Below, piece after piece: positions 20,742-31,961 of a stretch of DNA of 64,000 nucleotides. The stretch lies in the NCBI GenBank assembly GCA_003864495.1, contig ML133426.1, positions 2,666,001 to 2,730,000 of the forward strand, written 5' to 3'. The notes beneath the pieces are model-generated. The model did no database searches, was not told where the DNA came from, and was given only the letters and a program-made list of their open reading frames with translations. The first letter of the stretch is position 1, and each line of letters starts with the position of its first letter. The stretch comes from Nemopilema nomurai (Eukaryota > Cnidaria > Scyphozoa > Rhizostomeae > Rhizostomatidae). Position numbers and translations under genes: made by a program.

Positions 20742-22638
20742 TGAGTTGTAACTTGGGTAGTTTGTTTCCTACCTGTTTTGGTATGACGGTGTTCGATCAC
20801 CATTCATCGCCTTGAAGTGAGGCATAGGGGCGATGAGAAACGTCGTTTCAGGTGCCTTAGGTTGTTGTGTTTTTGTAATCACAATCCCCAGTTCATTGTT
20901 TAGTACCGACTATGGCCCCTCGGTCAGTACACAAGAACATTGAATAGGTATCGTAGGACGGTTATGCGATACCAAGTGGGAGAGTTTTTGACAATAAACC
21001 AATAATTTGGAGCAACTACATGTATCATAGTGATAAGTAGCAGCTTGGGTAGTTTGTTTCCTACCTGTTTCGCATGACGGTGTTCCATCACCATTCATCG
21101 CCTTGAAGTGAGGCATAGGGGCGATGAGAAACGTCGTTTCAGGTGCCTTAGGTTGTTGTGTTTTTGTAATCACAATCCCAGTTCATTGTTTAGTACCGAC
21201 TATGGCCCCTCGGTCAGTACACAAGAACATTGAATAGGTATCGTAGGCGGTTATGCGATACCAAGTGGGAGAGTTTTTGACAATAAACCAATAATTTGGA
21301 GCAACTACATGTATCATAGTGATAAGTAGCAGCTTGGGTAGTTTGTTTCCTACCTGTTTCGCATGACGGTGTTCCATCACCATTCATCGCCTTGAAGTGA
21401 GGCATAGGGGCGATGAGAAACGTCGTTTCAGGTGCCTTAGGTTGTTGTGTTTTTGTAATCACAATCCCCAGTTCATTGTTTAGTACCGACTATGGCCCCT
21501 CGGTCAGTACACAAGAACATTGAATAGGTATCGTAGGACGGTTATGCGATACCAAGTGGGAGAGTTTTTGACAATAAACCAATAATTTGGAGCAACTACA
21601 TGTATCATAGTGATAAGTAGTAACTTGGGTAGTTTGTTTCCTACCTGTTTCGCATGACGGTGTTCCATCACCATTCATCGTCCTGAAGTTGGGCATAGGG
21701 GCGATGAGAAACGTCGTTTCAGGTGCCTTAGGTTATTGTGTTATTTGTGATCACAGTTACCCGCTCAATGCTTTAGTATGACCACAGTCCATTGGTTATC
21801 TACGCAGGAGCATTGAATAGGCGTATCTCGAAAGAGGTCTAGAGATATTCACGGGGACTAATTTTGCAATTTAACCAATAATTTGGAACGACTACAAATA
21901 ACGTAATGGTAATTTTAGTCATAATTGAAGTAAGGATTTAAATGTATAATTTGGAACGACTACAAATAACGTAATGGTAATTTTAGTCATAATTAAAGTA
22001 ATGATTAAAGTAATTATTGTAAATGGTAATTTAGGTAGTTCGTTTCCTACCTGTTTCGCATGACGGTGCTCTACACCATTCATCACCTTGAAGTGGGGCA
22101 TAGGGGTGATGAGAAACGTCGTTTCAGGTGCCTTAGGTTGTTGTGTTATTTGTGATCACCGTCCTCCGTTCAAGGCTCTAGTATTGACCCCAGCCTATTG
22201 GCTCTGTACGCAGCAGCATTGAATAGGCGTATCTCTAAGGGGTCTAGGGATATTCACGGGGACAACTTTTGCAATTTAACCAATAATTTGGAACAACTAC
22301 AAATAACGTAATGGTAATGTTAGTCATAATTGAAGTAATAATTAAAGTAATTGTAAATGGTAATTTAGGTAGTTCGTTTTCTACCTGTTTCGCATGACGG
22401 TGTTCCATCACCATTCATCACCTTGAAGTGGGGCATAGGGGTGATGAGAAACGTCGTTTCAGGTGCCTTAGGTTATTGTGTTATTTGTGATCACGTCCCC
22501 GTTCAACGCTCTAGTATGACCTCAGCCAACGGGCTACATACGCAGCAGCATTGAATAGGCATATCTCGACGAGATATCCACGGGTAATGCGATTTTTACG
22601 AATCAACCAATGATTAGGAGCGACTACACCTAGTGTAA
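20742..22638. repeat. Hairpin satellite, unit 2 (6 monomers)
   Basis: Marker positions about 20832, 21122, 21412, 21704, 22108 and 22441. Three monomers of the ~290 bp type (CATCGCC/GGCGATG, example 21096-21102 with 21120-21126), a hybrid (CATCGTCC/GGGCGATG), then two of the 335 bp type (CATCACC/GGTGATG). One interval is 404 bp because about 71 bp (TAATTTGGAACGACTACAAA onward) is duplicated near 21880-22000. Confidence 0.93.
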
Positions 22639-23755
22639 GTAGTTTTATTTGATTTGCCTTATGCGCCCTCTGTCTTCCGTGGCTAAGCATTACCTTTCTC
22701 CCATTTGAGCATAGTTGGGGATTCAGGACGACGGTTTGAATGGGATGCTGAAGCTTTTCAGGACGATTTACAACATCTTCTAACCTGACAGAGGTGGTAA
22801 GTAGCCAATCAATTTGTTTCGTTGTATTTTGTCTAGGCCGCTATTATTGATAAAGTTGCAAGTGATTTAGTGGCCCTAACGTCTTCATTCTTTACTTGGG
22901 TTAGGATATTTGGACGTCGATAAACGCTTTTCAGGTACCTTAGGCTGTTTTTTATCTTCAATCACCTTTCTCTTTCAATGTTCAACGCTTAGTTTCGCGA
23001 ATCATGTCGTTTCGTAGACAATGGGTTGAGCGGGAATAGGTTGTAGTTCAGACAATGTTTTGGAACGATCAAAAGTACTCTTACTTATTGTTTGGAGCCA
23101 AGAGAGTCGATAATTATCTATATCAGGCAAGTCCTGTCTTCACACTTTTTCGCATTGCAGTTTTGACACGGCAAAAAAGACATTCTACAATCCTAGATGA
23201 GATGCTACGTACGAGGAGCAGTATACAATGTGAACGGCAAAAGAAACGCATGCAAAGTGCAAAGTTTGCAGATATTGAGCTTGCAAAAGGGGAATCGAGC
23301 TTTTGGAAAGTGAAACTTACAGGATTAACCAAGAAGAATTTGATCGCAAAGGGATTGTCTGTTCAGAAATTCATGGAACTAGAATTTTGCTGTAGTCAGC
23401 AACTGTAGTGGTCTTTTCAAATCTCGAAACTTCGAAACTTGACGATCAATCTCTGATTTGATGACCTTTTCAAGATATTAAGTTCCCACAGAACACTTTC
23501 AAAGTCTGGTTTCAAAGTCTGGTATATGTAGTTGATTTGGTATCATTTTTTCTTATGCAGGGAAATGTGTAGAATCCAGTCTATCTTTCGGAGGCTTAGT
23601 ATATCTGTAAATTATTCTTTCCATCGTTATAAAACTCAACTTGTGTTTTTTCGAACCAATTTTTTTTAATTCTAGAAAATGTTTTCACATGGTTGTGGAC
23701 GGCAAACAGCCTGCAAAAATTAGCCTAGGAAAAACAAGATATGTTTTTCAGGCAA
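22639..23755. other. Region between the two satellites, unit 2
   Basis: Shortened copy of 12669-14410 because of the ~625 bp deletion near 23110. Holds the fused frame at 23055-23408 and the TCTTTCGGAGGCTTAG to GCCTGCAAAAATTAGCC stretch that leads into the 305 bp satellite. Confidence 0.5.
23055..23408 (+). other. Fused 117-codon frame made by a deletion, unit 2
   Basis: A deletion of about 625 bp (equivalent to 13142-13766 of unit 1) joins the start of the MFWNDQKYSYLLFGAKR frame directly to YLYQASPVFTLFRIAV. The fused frame now begins at a true ATG. This is a by-product of the deletion, not evidence for a gene. Confidence 0.3.
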
Positions 23756-26700
23756 GTTTACTCGAAGATATGTTTTTATCATTTTTGTTGGCACTAATGT
23801 CCATTCCACTTTATTTCCATTCTTCACGTCCATTTGTCTTATTGAAGACCATGAAATGACAATCAACACAGACGGACTACGTTTCTTTCGACCTGACATT
23901 TTCTCGACATGACATTTTGGCACAAACAAAACAATAAAGATCTTTTCTACATACAACGCTTTCCGACTACGCGTTTTACGAACTGACGTTTCTCGACTGT
24001 ATGTTTTACGACAGCAAACAAATACAATATTAAGCTTTGAAATATTAAGATCCAGAATTGCATTTATTCGAAGATATGTTCTTGTCATTATTGTTGGCAC
24101 TATTGTCCATTCCACTTTATTTCCATTCTTCACGTCCATTTGTCTTATTGAAGACCATGAAATGACAATCAACACAGACGGACTGCGTTTCTTTCGACCT
24201 GACATTTTTCGACATGACATTTTGGCACAACAAAACAATAAAGATCTTTTCTACTACAACGCTTTCCGACTACGCGTTTTACGAACTGACGTTTCTCGAC
24301 TGTATGTTTTACGACAGCAAAACAAAATACAATATTAAGCTTTGAAATATTAAGATCCAGAATTGCATTTATTCGAAGATATGTTCTTGTCATTATTGTT
24401 GGCACTATTGTCCATTCCACCTTATTTCCATTCTTCACGTCCATTTGACTGATCCAAGACCATGAAATGACATTCAACACAGACGGGCTACGATTCTTTC
24501 GACCTGGCATTTTCTCGACATGACATATTGGCACAAAAAAAAGATCTGTTCCACATACATCGCTGTCCGACCACTCTTTTTACAAACTGACGTTTCTCGA
24601 ATGTTCGTTTTGCCTTAGTATAACAAAAACCAATCTTTAGCTTTAAAGCAAAAAGATCTAGAATTGCATTTACTCGAAGATATATTCTTGTCATTAATGT
24701 TAGCTCTATTGTTCATTCCTTTTTATTTCTATTCTCCAGGTCCAATTCACTTATCCAAAACCACGAAATGAGAATCAACACAGATAGATTACGTTTCTTT
24801 CGACCTGGCATTTTCTCGACATGACATTTTGGCAGAAACTAAACAATAAAGATCTTTTCTACATACATCGCTGTCCGACCACTCTTTTTACAAACTGACG
24901 TTTCTCGAATGTTCGTTTTGCCTTAGTATAACAAAAACCAATCTTTAGCTTTAAAGCAAAAAGATCTAGAATTGCATTTACTCGAAGATATATTCTTGTC
25001 ATTAATGTTAGCTCTATTGTTCATTCCTTTTTATTTCTATTCTCCAGGTCCAATTCACTTATCCAAAACCACGAAATGAGAATCAACACAGATAGATTAC
25101 GTTTCTTTCGACCTGGCATTTTCTCGACATGTCAAATTGGCACAAAAAAAAGATCTGTTCCACATACATCGCTGTCCGACCACTCTTTTTACGAACTGAC
25201 GTTTCTCGAATGTTCGTTTTGCCTTAGTATAACAAAAACCAATCTTTAGCTTTAAAGCAAAAGATCTAGAATTGCATTTACTCGAAGATATATTCTTGTC
25301 ATTAATGTTAGCTCTATTGTCCATTCCTTTTTATTTCCATTCTCCAGGTCCAATTCACTTATCCAAAACCACGAAATGAGAATCAACACAGATAGATTAC
25401 GTTTCTTTCGACCTGGCATTTTCTCGACATGACATTTTGGCAGAAACTAAACAATAAAGATCTTTTCTACATACGACACTGTCCGACTTCTCTTTTTACG
25501 AACTGACGTTTCTCGAATGTTCGTTTTGCCTTAGTATAACAAAAACCAATCTTTAGCTTTAAAGCAAAAAGATCTAGAATTGCATTTACTCGAAGATATA
25601 TTCTTGTCATTAATGTTAGCTCTATTGTTCATTCCTTTTTATTTCCATTCTCCAGGTCCAATTCACTTATCCAAAACCACGAAATGAGAATCAACACAGA
25701 TAGATTACGTTTCTTTCGACCTGGCATTTTCTCGACATGTCAAATTGGCAGAAAAAAAAGATCTGTTCCACATACATCGCTGTCCGACCACTCTTTTTAC
25801 AAACTGACGTTTCTCGAATGTTCGTTTTGCCTTAGTATAACAAAAAGCAATCTTTAGCTTTAAAGCAAAAAGATCTAGAATTGCATTTACTCGAAGATAT
25901 ATTCTTGTCATTAATGTTAGCTCTATTGTTCATTCCTTTTTATTTCTATTCTCCAGGTCCAATTCACTTATCCAAACCACGAAATGAGAATCAACACAGA
26001 TAGATTACGTTTCTTTCGACCTGGCATTTTCTCGACATGACATTTGGCAGAAACTAAACAATAAAGATCTTTTCTACATACATCGCTGTCCGACCACTCT
26101 TTTTACAAACTGACGTTTCTCGAATGTTCGTTTTGCCTTAGTATAACAAAAACCAATCTTTAGCTTTAAAGCAAAAAGATCTAGAATTGCATTTACTCGA
26201 AGATATATTCTTGTCATTAATGTTAGCTCTATTGTTCATTCCTTTTTATTTCTATTCTCCAGGTCCAATTCACTTATCCAAAACCACGAAATGAGAATCA
26301 ACACAGATAGATTACGTTTCTTTCGACCTGGCATTTTCTCGACATGACATTTTGGCAGAAACTAAACAAAGATCTTTTCTACATACATCGCTGTCCGACC
26401 ACTCTTTTTACAAACTGACGTTTCTCGAATGTTCGTTTTGCCTTAGTATAACAAAAACCAATCTTTAGCTTTAAAGCAAAAAGATCTAGAATTGCATTTA
26501 CTCGAAGATATATTCTTGTCATTAATGTTAGCTCTATTGTTCATTCCTTTTTATTTCTATTCTCCAGGTCCAATTCACTTATCCAAAACCACGAAATGAG
26601 AATCAACACAGATAGATTACGTTTCTTTCGACCTGGCATTTTCTCGACATGACATTTGGCAGAAACTAAACAATAAAGATCTTTCTACATACATCGCTGT

Positions 26701-29262
26701 CCGACCACTCTTTTTACAAACTGACGTTTCTCGAATGTTCGTTTTGCCTTAGTATAACAAAAACCAATCTTTAGCTTTAAAGCAAAAAGATCTAGAATTG
26801 CATTTACTCGAAGATATATTCTTGTCATTAATGTTAGCTCTATTGTTCATTCCTTTTTATTTCTATTCTCCAGGTCCAATTCACTTATCCAAAACCACGA
26901 AATGAGAATCAACACAGATAGATTACGTTTCTTTCGACCTGGCATTTTCTCGACATGACATTTTGGCAGAAACTAAACAATAAAGATCTTTTCTACATAC
27001 ATCGCTGTCCGACCACTCTTTTACGAACTGACGTTTCTCGAATGTTCGTTTTGCCTTAGTATAACAAAAACCAATCTTTAGCTTTAAAGCAAAAAGATCT
27101 AGAATTGCATTTACTCGAAGATATATTCTTGTCATTAATGTTAGCTCTATTGTTCATTCCTTTTTATTTCTATTCTCCAGGTCCAATTCACTTATCCAAA
27201 ACCACGAAATGAGAATCAACACAGATAGATTACGTTTCTTTCGACCTGGCATTTTCTCGACATGACATATTGGCACAAAAAAAAAAGATCTGTTCCACAT
27301 ACATCGCTGTCCGACCACTCTTTTTACAAACTGACGTTTCTCGAATGTTCGTTTTGCCTTAGTATAACAAAAACCAATCTTTAGCTTTAAAGCAAAAAGA
27401 TCTAGAATTGCATTTACTCGAAGATATATTCTTGTCATTAATGTTAGCTCTATTGTTCATTCCTTTTTATTTCCATTCTCCAGGTCCAATTCACTTATCC
27501 AAAACCACGAAATGAGAATCAACACAGATAGATTACGTTTCTTTCGACCTGGCATTTTCTCGACATGACATATTGGCAAAAAAAAAAGATCTGTTCCACA
27601 TACATCGCTGTCCGACCACTCTTTTTACAAACTGACGTTTCTCGAATGTTCGTTTTGCCTTAGTATAACAAAAACAATCTTTAGCTTTAAAGCAAAAAGA
27701 TCTAGAATTGCATTTACTCGAAGATATATTCTTGTCATTAATGTTAGCTCTATTGTTCATTCCTTTTTATTTCTATTCTCCAGGTCCAATTCACTTATCC
27801 AAAACCACGAAATGAGAATCAACACAGATAGATTACGTTTCTTTCGACCTGGCATTTTCTTCGACATGACATTTGGCACAAAAACAAAAGATCTCTTTCT
27901 ACATACAACACTGTCCGACTTTCTTTGAACTGACGTTTCTCGAATGTTCGTTTTGCCTTAGTTATACAAAACCAATCTTTAGCTTTAAAGCAAAAAGATC
28001 TAGAATTGCATTTACTCGAAGATATATTCTTGTCATTAATGTTAGCTCTATTGTTCATTCCTTTTTATTTCTATTCTCCAGGTCCAATTCACTTATCCAA
28101 AACCACGAAATGAGAATCAACACAGATAGATTACGTTTCTTTCGACCTGCATTTTCTCGACATGACATTTTGGCAGAAACTAAACAATAAAGATCTTTTC
28201 TACATACGACACTGTCCGACTTCTCTTTTTACGAACTGACGTTTCTCGAATGTTCGTTTTGCCTTAGTATAACAAAAACCAATCTTTAGCTTTAAAGCAA
28301 AAAGATCTAGAATTGCATTTACTCGAAGATATATTCTTGTCATTAATGTTAGCTCTATTGTTCATTCCTTTTTATTTCTATTCTCCAGGTCCAATTCACT
28401 TATCCAAAACCACGAAATGAGAATCAACACAGATAGATTACGTTTCTTTCGACCTGGCATTTTCTCGACATGACATATTGGCACAAAAAAAAGATCTGTT
28501 CCACATACATCGCTGTCCGACCACTCTTTTTACAAACTGACGTTTCTCGAATGTTCGTTTTGCCTTAGTATAACAAAAACCAATCTTTAGCTTTAAAGCA
28601 AAAAGATCTAGAATTGCATTTACTCGAAGATATATTCTTGTCATTAATGTTAGCTCTATTGTTCATTCCTTTTTATTTCTATCTCCAGGTCCATTTCACT
28701 TATCCAAAACCACGAAATGAGAATCAACACAGATAGATTACGTTTCTTTCGACCTGGCATTTTCTCGACATGACATTTTGGCAGAAACTAAACAATAAAG
28801 ATCTTTTCTACATACGACACTGTCCGACTTCTCTTTTTACGAACTGATGTTTCTCGACTGTAAGTTTCACGACAGCAAAACAAAATACAATCTTAAGGTT
28901 TAAAATATAGAAATCCAGAATTGCATTTACTCGAAGATATGTTCTTGTCATTATTGTTGGCACTCTTCTCCATTCCACTTTATTTCCATTCTTCACGTCC
29001 ATTTGACTGATCCAAGACCTTGAAATGACAATCAACACAGACGGGCTACGATTCTTTCGACCTAACATTTTCTCGACATGACATTTTGGCACCTAAAAAG
29101 CAATAAAGATCTTTTCTACATACAATGCTGTCCGACTACGCTTTTTACTAACTAACGTTTCTCGACTGTACGTTTCACGACAGCAAAACAAAATACAATC
29201 TTAAGGTATATAGAAATAATGAAATCCAGAATTGCATTTACTCAAAGGTATGTTATTGGAGC
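23756..29262. repeat. ~305 bp satellite, unit 2 (about 18 monomers)
   Basis: The AATTGCATTTA marker occurs 18 times between 24058 and 29231, with spacings of about 297-314 bp. Three monomer forms can be told apart after the TGACATTTTGG word: A (CACAAACAAAACAATAAAG), X (CAGAAACTAAACAATAAAG) and Y (CACAAAAAAAAGATCTGTTCC). Y and X alternate in monomers 3 to 8, making a dimeric higher-order unit of about 610 bp; monomers 8-11 are all X. A-like monomers sit at the left edge and a diverged form at the right edge. Confidence 0.95.
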
Positions 29263-29590
29263 TACTTTTGGCACTCAAATTTATTTCTAAGAACCAAAAT
29301 TGTGTTTATTAAAACTTGACCTCTTGGCTACAGTTTGACCAGTACTGCTTTTATCATGCTCTTTTCTACGGTCTTCCTATTCCAAGTTATGATGTTGTGG
29401 TCCAGTTTTTCATTTGCGAGTTTTGAGGACCGCCATCTTTTAGGATATTCATGATAACTGTCCACCCTTCTTCTTTTTTGTAATCCTACTTTGAAGATGA
29501 CATTGTCATTTGTGTCCTTTCTCACAGCATTTTGATTGGCCATCGTTAGTCTCTCCTCCTTCCCGTGAACTCTACAACTTCTTGCAGTTT
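29263..29590. other. Right arm of unit 2
   Basis: Begins at GAGCTACTTTTGGCACTC, joined straight to the middle of a 305 bp monomer (GGTATGTTATTG). The ~190 bp tail present at 46470-46645 in unit 3 is absent. Most of the arm is occupied by the minus-strand frame described next. Confidence 0.55.
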
Positions 29591-29732
29591 GTGGTAACGC
29601 ACCATAATGTCTTTCCTGCTGAGCCTCATTTTGTCTGTATGTTGATTTAGCTGAATCTTGTTTATTTGTTATTTGAATCAAATAGACTTGGATGACTGCG
29701 TTTGTTCTTCTTGCTGTTTTTAAAGGTTGCAA
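29328..29732 (-). other. Unrecognised minus-strand frame across the unit 2/3 boundary
   Basis: 134 codons. It includes an ATG in a good context (ACGATGG) near 29543, followed by MANQNAVRKDTNDNVIFKVG, RRRVDSYHEYPKRWRSSKLA and a stop at 29328. The part upstream of that ATG is open only because this boundary lacks about 25 bp and 12 bp that the unit 3/4 boundary keeps, where the frame has stops. The 71-codon ATG part recurs at 62306-62521; the copy near 46700-46930 has small indels that break it. No family recognised; possibly an exon scrap of a host gene captured in the unit. Confidence 0.3.
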
Positions 29733-31961
29733 AAGATTTTAATTCTCTCTGTGAAGTATGGTGTATGAAGGGTAGGTTCTTTGGTAGAATCATTCGTATG
29801 ATGCAGAAGGTTTTGTAGTTGTCGATAGTCCTTGGTATAAATCATATTATTCATCCGTAATATATCAAAGCCATATCCTCAACTTTATCTTTAATTTCCT
29901 TGATTTAACGAATTTTAGTGAGAGTTTTTTTTGTTGAAATTCGTTTTTGGAATCATTTGGTTTAGGTTTACCTGCAAACGACACACTTCAGTTTGAAAGG
30001 TTGACTAATAGAGAATTGCCTTACCTCCTACAGGTACAAGATTGAATGAATGAAGGCTGGCTATGAGTCAGTCCGTAAGAGGATACTAATAGTAGAAAGC
30101 TTTAATAAACGCTCACATCAAGGTTTGCTACTTGGCTGCCTGATTAATACTACCCGGTCCCTGGCCTAACCTGCTATTTGCCGTGTGACTGAAGCACTTC
30201 AATCCTTCCCGCTCCAGAGAGGGTTCAGTAGATCAAGCTATTCGTGTGTGCCCCCTCTTTTGACTCTTTCTATGAGGCAAGTTCTTCCATGCTGTTAACA
30301 TTGTATTTTACAGAAGCGCTTTGTACAATAACATGCAATTGATCTTAACTGTTTCATAAAGTCTCATTTTACTTTTGTGTTAAATTGGCTCTGTTTACAA
30401 ATTATATATTAGCTAATTTTTATTTATTGAGTGGATTGTACAGTATTGTGGAATAATTTCCCACATAATGATGGAATGTCAATTCTTAGAGCTGATAGAA
30501 CTGTATTTACAGTGTAGTATTGGGCTGAAATTCGAAATTATTTGTGCACTAAATTGTTTGTGAAAACCAAGAGCTGTTTCAATCGCGAATTTATGGGCAG
30601 ATTTGTGTGTTGGCTTGCCTTCCTTAAAACCTGAATCTGATCACGAGTATGCAAACTGATATGGTAGCAACCCTGTGATATTTGTGTCAAAAACCATGTC
30701 AACCTAATGATAATGTGTGTTGGCTTGCCTTCCTTTAAACCGAATATTTTCTACCATGCAAAAGGCAGAATCTGGAAGTGGGATAATATCATTTGACATG
30801 ATCATTTTAGTGCTTTCTGGAGAAGGTTCAAGAGATATTTGACTTTTTCAGAACAGCGAATTTGAGGAATGACTTTGAACAAGAAGTACAATTGTTTGTT
30901 TAATAGAACCTCATCTCCATTTTTTTAATAGAAGCATGTAACAAATTTTTACGAGTCTTTACAACTACATAAGATTGTAGCCAATTTCGTGTCATTCATT
31001 GATGATTTTGAAATTCAGAACTTCAGCTAGATAATAAGATAACATAGTTGGTGTAGCTGTAGCTTCTTGCGAAATTTGAATTTTTCATTCCCTTTTACTA
31101 ACTGTATGAGATACCAGGGAGCAAATTCAAGCAATCTTTATACGTTCACTCTATTTAGAGTACGATTAGCCTCTTGTCAAGACTTTGTTACTTGAATTGC
31201 TCATTTCTTAAAATATTAAATAACAAATCACCATTTTTGTTGACACTGTGGCTCAAGCAGAACCGCTAGTGACCCTTTTAGAAGCGCTTTTACAGCATTC
31301 AAGGTTATGATGTAACTGGGATACAATTGCAGCCGTGGTGTACAGACTAACAGCAGAACAATACCAAAGGAAGAATCTACCAAGGAAGAAGGTTTTCAGG
31401 GACAAGGAGCCCCAAGGGGGGACCACAGAAAATGTTCAACACTACGGAGGATAACCTAGTTTCACCTTCCACCCCTTGCACAGGGAAACAAGCTTGACGG
31501 CCATCTTTCTGGCTCTTCTCCAGATTAGGCACGGTTTTACAGGTGAACAATGGCGAGCAAACGGGCTTCGGTAATTTTGCTAAGGGTACTGAGGAAATGG
31601 AAGCTGTAATATCAATCGATATTCTTAGAAGAGCCAAGGTTAGTTTTGCCTGTCACCTTGTTTCGACTGCAAGACGTTGAATGGAACAAGAACGCGTCTT
31701 TTTAAAGTCTTCAGTGTTAATGTTTATGCTAGAGTATTAAGCCACAAACTTCATTCTTACATAATAAAGCAGGTATAATGCTTTGCCCTAAATGTAAAGA
31801 GTTTACTTAAACAGTTGTCTTTTTATTATTGGGCAGGTAGATACAGTTGTGGCTGGGCCAACATATTTCCAATGTGGTAAGTTGCAGCAGAGGGGTTTTC
31901 GTTTCAGAAATCGGATTCTGTAGAAAACTTGAATTGTGAAAGAGACAATATTCTGTAGAAA
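29591..31961. other. Left arm of unit 3
   Basis: Matches 11-2289 of unit 1 plus an extra ~150 bp block (about 30711-30867) that starts with a second copy of GTGTGTTGGCTTGCCTTCCT, a word already present about 110 bp upstream. No recognised gene. Confidence 0.55.

Larger units (their letters stand above)
15447..29590. repeat. Macro-repeat unit 2 (5' truncated, expanded satellite)
   Basis: Second copy. It starts inside the Tigger derivative at the position equivalent to 6062 of unit 1, so it lacks the left arm and hAT-1. From there it follows unit 1 in order with an offset of about 9.38 kb. It has no TGCAGTTA-flanked element, has a longer hAT-2 relic than unit 1, has a ~625 bp deletion near 23110, and has an expanded 305 bp satellite (about 5.5 kb). 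It rejoins the common right arm near 29262. Confidence 0.9.

Noticed and set aside
20910..21462. Minus-strand frames of 82-87 codons in the hairpin satellite (CETGRKQTTQAATYHYD type)
   Set aside because: Again a by-product of repetition; they are present only in the ~290 bp monomer type and are closed in the 335 bp type.
23720..24238. 172-codon minus-strand frame and many similar 68-codon frames across the 305 bp satellite
   Set aside because: They recur because the DNA repeats. Monomer lengths (297-314 bp) are not kept in multiples of three, frames break from monomer to monomer, and no codon-position bias in the differences is visible.
24600..24665. Covariation in the palindrome of the 305 bp satellite (AATATT...AATATT in A form, GCTTTAAAGC in X and Y forms)
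   Set aside because: The palindromes are offset between forms and the region is very AT-rich, so palindromes are expected by chance.
24828..28800. AATAAA in many 305 bp monomers as an array of poly(A) signals
   Set aside because: AATAAA is frequent in AT-rich DNA and no consistent downstream GT-rich element was seen; it simply repeats with the monomer.
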